From Treponema sp. (GTDB lineage: Bacteria; Spirochaetota; Spirochaetia; Treponematales; Breznakiellaceae): a stretch of DNA of 11,857 bases. This document shows, piece by piece, positions 10,806 to 11,857 of the stretch (positions are counted from its first letter, which is position 1; every line of letters begins with the position of its first letter). The stretch covers positions 1 to 11,857 of the forward strand of contig WQZW01000020.1 in the NCBI GenBank assembly GCA_009780545.1, given 5' to 3'. A program made the position numbers and the translations under genes. A model generated the notes under the pieces. The model saw only the letters and a program-made list of their open reading frames with translations. It ran no database searches and had not been told where the DNA came from.

Positions 10806-11857
10806 AAAGATTGGGTAAATTGGCGGCAATCCTGCTTACCGCGGGGTTCGTGGCGGGCCTGGCGGGTTGCCCCGTCACGGGAGATGACGGCGGAGGTGGC
10901 GGCGGCGGCGACGGAGGAGCCTATGCCGAGTACTATGAGGGCACTTTCAGGAACAACCAGAACGGAACCACGGAAGTCGTGAACAACACCGGCTCCGATA
11001 TGCTGTTGTTTACCGGTGAGGTAATCGGCAAGGCGTTCATAGTCGGCGGCGTAAAATCCGGAACCAGGGCCAACGTCAATTTCTCGAGCGAAAGCGACTG
11101 GACGGTCGGGGGCTACAAGCTGCTGAGGGCCGTAAAACAGACCGAGTTCGAGAAGGCGGGAGATCAGTCAAGGGTCGATCACACGGCCATGGTAACCGAT
11201 GGGGAAGGCAAGAGATTCACCACCAGCATTACCTCCACCACCGACGGCGATTATCAGTACCAGGTTTACAACAGGAGCAGGGATTACGGCCTGGAGCTCA
11301 GGGAGAATTCTCCCGAAGGAAGGAAAGTAGCGTATCTTACCAAGGGCGAGGTCCGGCGTTTTATCCGTACGCCGAACAGCGATATGCTGACGCTGTTTCC
11401 GGTGTGGGTCGCTTTCAACAACCAGTCGAAAAGCATCGTTACGTTCACCCCCAGCGATGTCCTTTCGTCCTTGGACATACAGCCCAAGCGGACAAACGAG
11501 GAAGTGTCGCCGTATTATTTCCCGGTAGATGGAACCAACGTCAACATCCAGTTTCCCAATATCACCTTGCCGTTTGCCGCCGTCAACGTCAGGAACAACG
11601 GTCAGTTGGTGGCAAACTTTAGGATTGCCAACACCATAAAAACGCCCCAGAGCGGTTACTCGGGTATTACCAGCGGTGCAAGGGAATCCTACGAAGTGCC
11701 ATCCGACGGCGAACCTCTGAATCTCAATCTTGCAATGTCGCAAGGCAACACCGTGGTTAATGTCAGGTTTGAAGACAAGCCGGGCGAGGACGCAGTGCTC
11801 AAAAACGGCTATCTGTATACGGTTACCCTTACCCTCAAAACCGGAGGAAATCCCGGC
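10802..11857 (+). CDS. Exported lipoprotein with glycine-rich linker, partial (3' end beyond the right edge)
   Basis: The frame is open for 352 codons to the edge. MKRLGKLAAILLTAGFVAGL is a lipoprotein signal peptide with the lipobox LAGC (Cys23). A linker of Asp and eight or more Gly residues (about 29-39) probably lifts the domain off the membrane. The mature part is rich in Asn, Thr, Val and Gly. It includes NQNGTTEVVNNTGSDMLLF, DGDYQYQVYNRSRDYGLEL, VWVAFNNQSKSIVTFTP and AAVNVRNNGQLVANFRIAN. The recurring VxNNxG/VRNNG-type strands suggest repeated beta-sandwich modules whose theme is neutral substitution of strands, but I cannot name a family. A surface role is inferred. Codon use is less GC-rich than in the opp genes (more GAT, AAT, TTT, ATT), which may reflect transfer or a fast-evolving surface gene. 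It is read from the extended -10 promoter at 10533-10561. Confidence 0.82.
   Translation, partial: MKRLGKLAAILLTAGFVAGLAGCPVTGDDGGGGGGGDGGAYAEYYEGTFRNNQNGTTEVVNNTGSDMLLFTGEVIGKAFIVGGVKSGTRANVNFSSESDWTVGGYKLLRAVKQTEFEKAGDQSRVDHTAMVTDGEGKRFTTSITSTTDGDYQYQVYNRSRDYGLELRENSPEGRKVAYLTKGEVRRFIRTPNSDMLTLFPVWVAFNNQSKSIVTFTPSDVLSSLDIQPKRTNEEVSPYYFPVDGTNVNIQFPNITLPFAAVNVRNNGQLVANFRIANTIKTPQSGYSGITSGARESYEVPSDGEPLNLNLAMSQGNTVVNVRFEDKPGEDAVLKNGYLYTVTLTLKTGGNPG

Overview
This is a GC-rich window of bacterial chromosome with tightly packed genes. The best guess for the source is a spirochaete of the Treponema/Breznakiella type. Three genes encode exported lipoproteins with permissive lipoboxes, the NusG-II/Gx-transporter pair is present, and the codon use is GC-rich. 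No rRNA or marker gene is present, so the lineage call is an inference. I see no tRNA, rRNA, CRISPR array, integrase or transposase.

Layout: (1) positions 1-1194, minus strand: the N-terminal part of a large lipoprotein with Ig-like domains, running off the left edge, with a good sigma-70-type promoter upstream. (2) 1414-2511, minus: a 365-residue lipoprotein of unknown function whose -10 box lies six bases from its ATG. (3) 2687-4566, plus: an apparent operon of a one-domain NifU-like Fe-S scaffold, a membrane-anchored NusG domain II protein and a Gx/HepT-type membrane protein with an extra T-component-like C-terminal half. A short AT-richer acidic reading frame follows in the +1 frame. (4) 4730-10359, minus: a compact operon of a small XRE regulator, a peptide-type ABC transporter binding lipoprotein, two permeases, and one polypeptide carrying both ATPase domains (OppD-OppF type). 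(5) 10376-10801: a regulatory region with repeats next to the regulator promoter, an extended -10 promoter on the plus strand and a leader of about 230 nt. (6) 10802-11857, plus: a lipoprotein with a glycine-rich linker, running off the right edge.

The most striking feature is a structured repeat found twice, in opposite orientations, inside the fused ATPase gene (about 5433-5519 and 6276-6361). Copy B continues into three further perfect or near-perfect hairpins (6196-6274). Both copies keep the reading frame open. They add roughly 70 residues between Walker A and the Q-loop of the first ATPase domain, and about 30 residues to the inter-domain linker. A stem in the core differs between the copies by one base pair gained in both arms. 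This looks like a protein-tolerated palindromic mobile or REP/MITE-like element that I cannot assign to a named family.

The transporter genes work together: OppA captures the solute, most likely peptides, OppB and OppC form the channel, and the fused ATPase drives import. The XRE protein may control the set. The NifU/NusG-II/Gx cluster points to Fe-S and membrane redox or isoprenoid/quinone-linked functions, although the Gx substrate is not established here.
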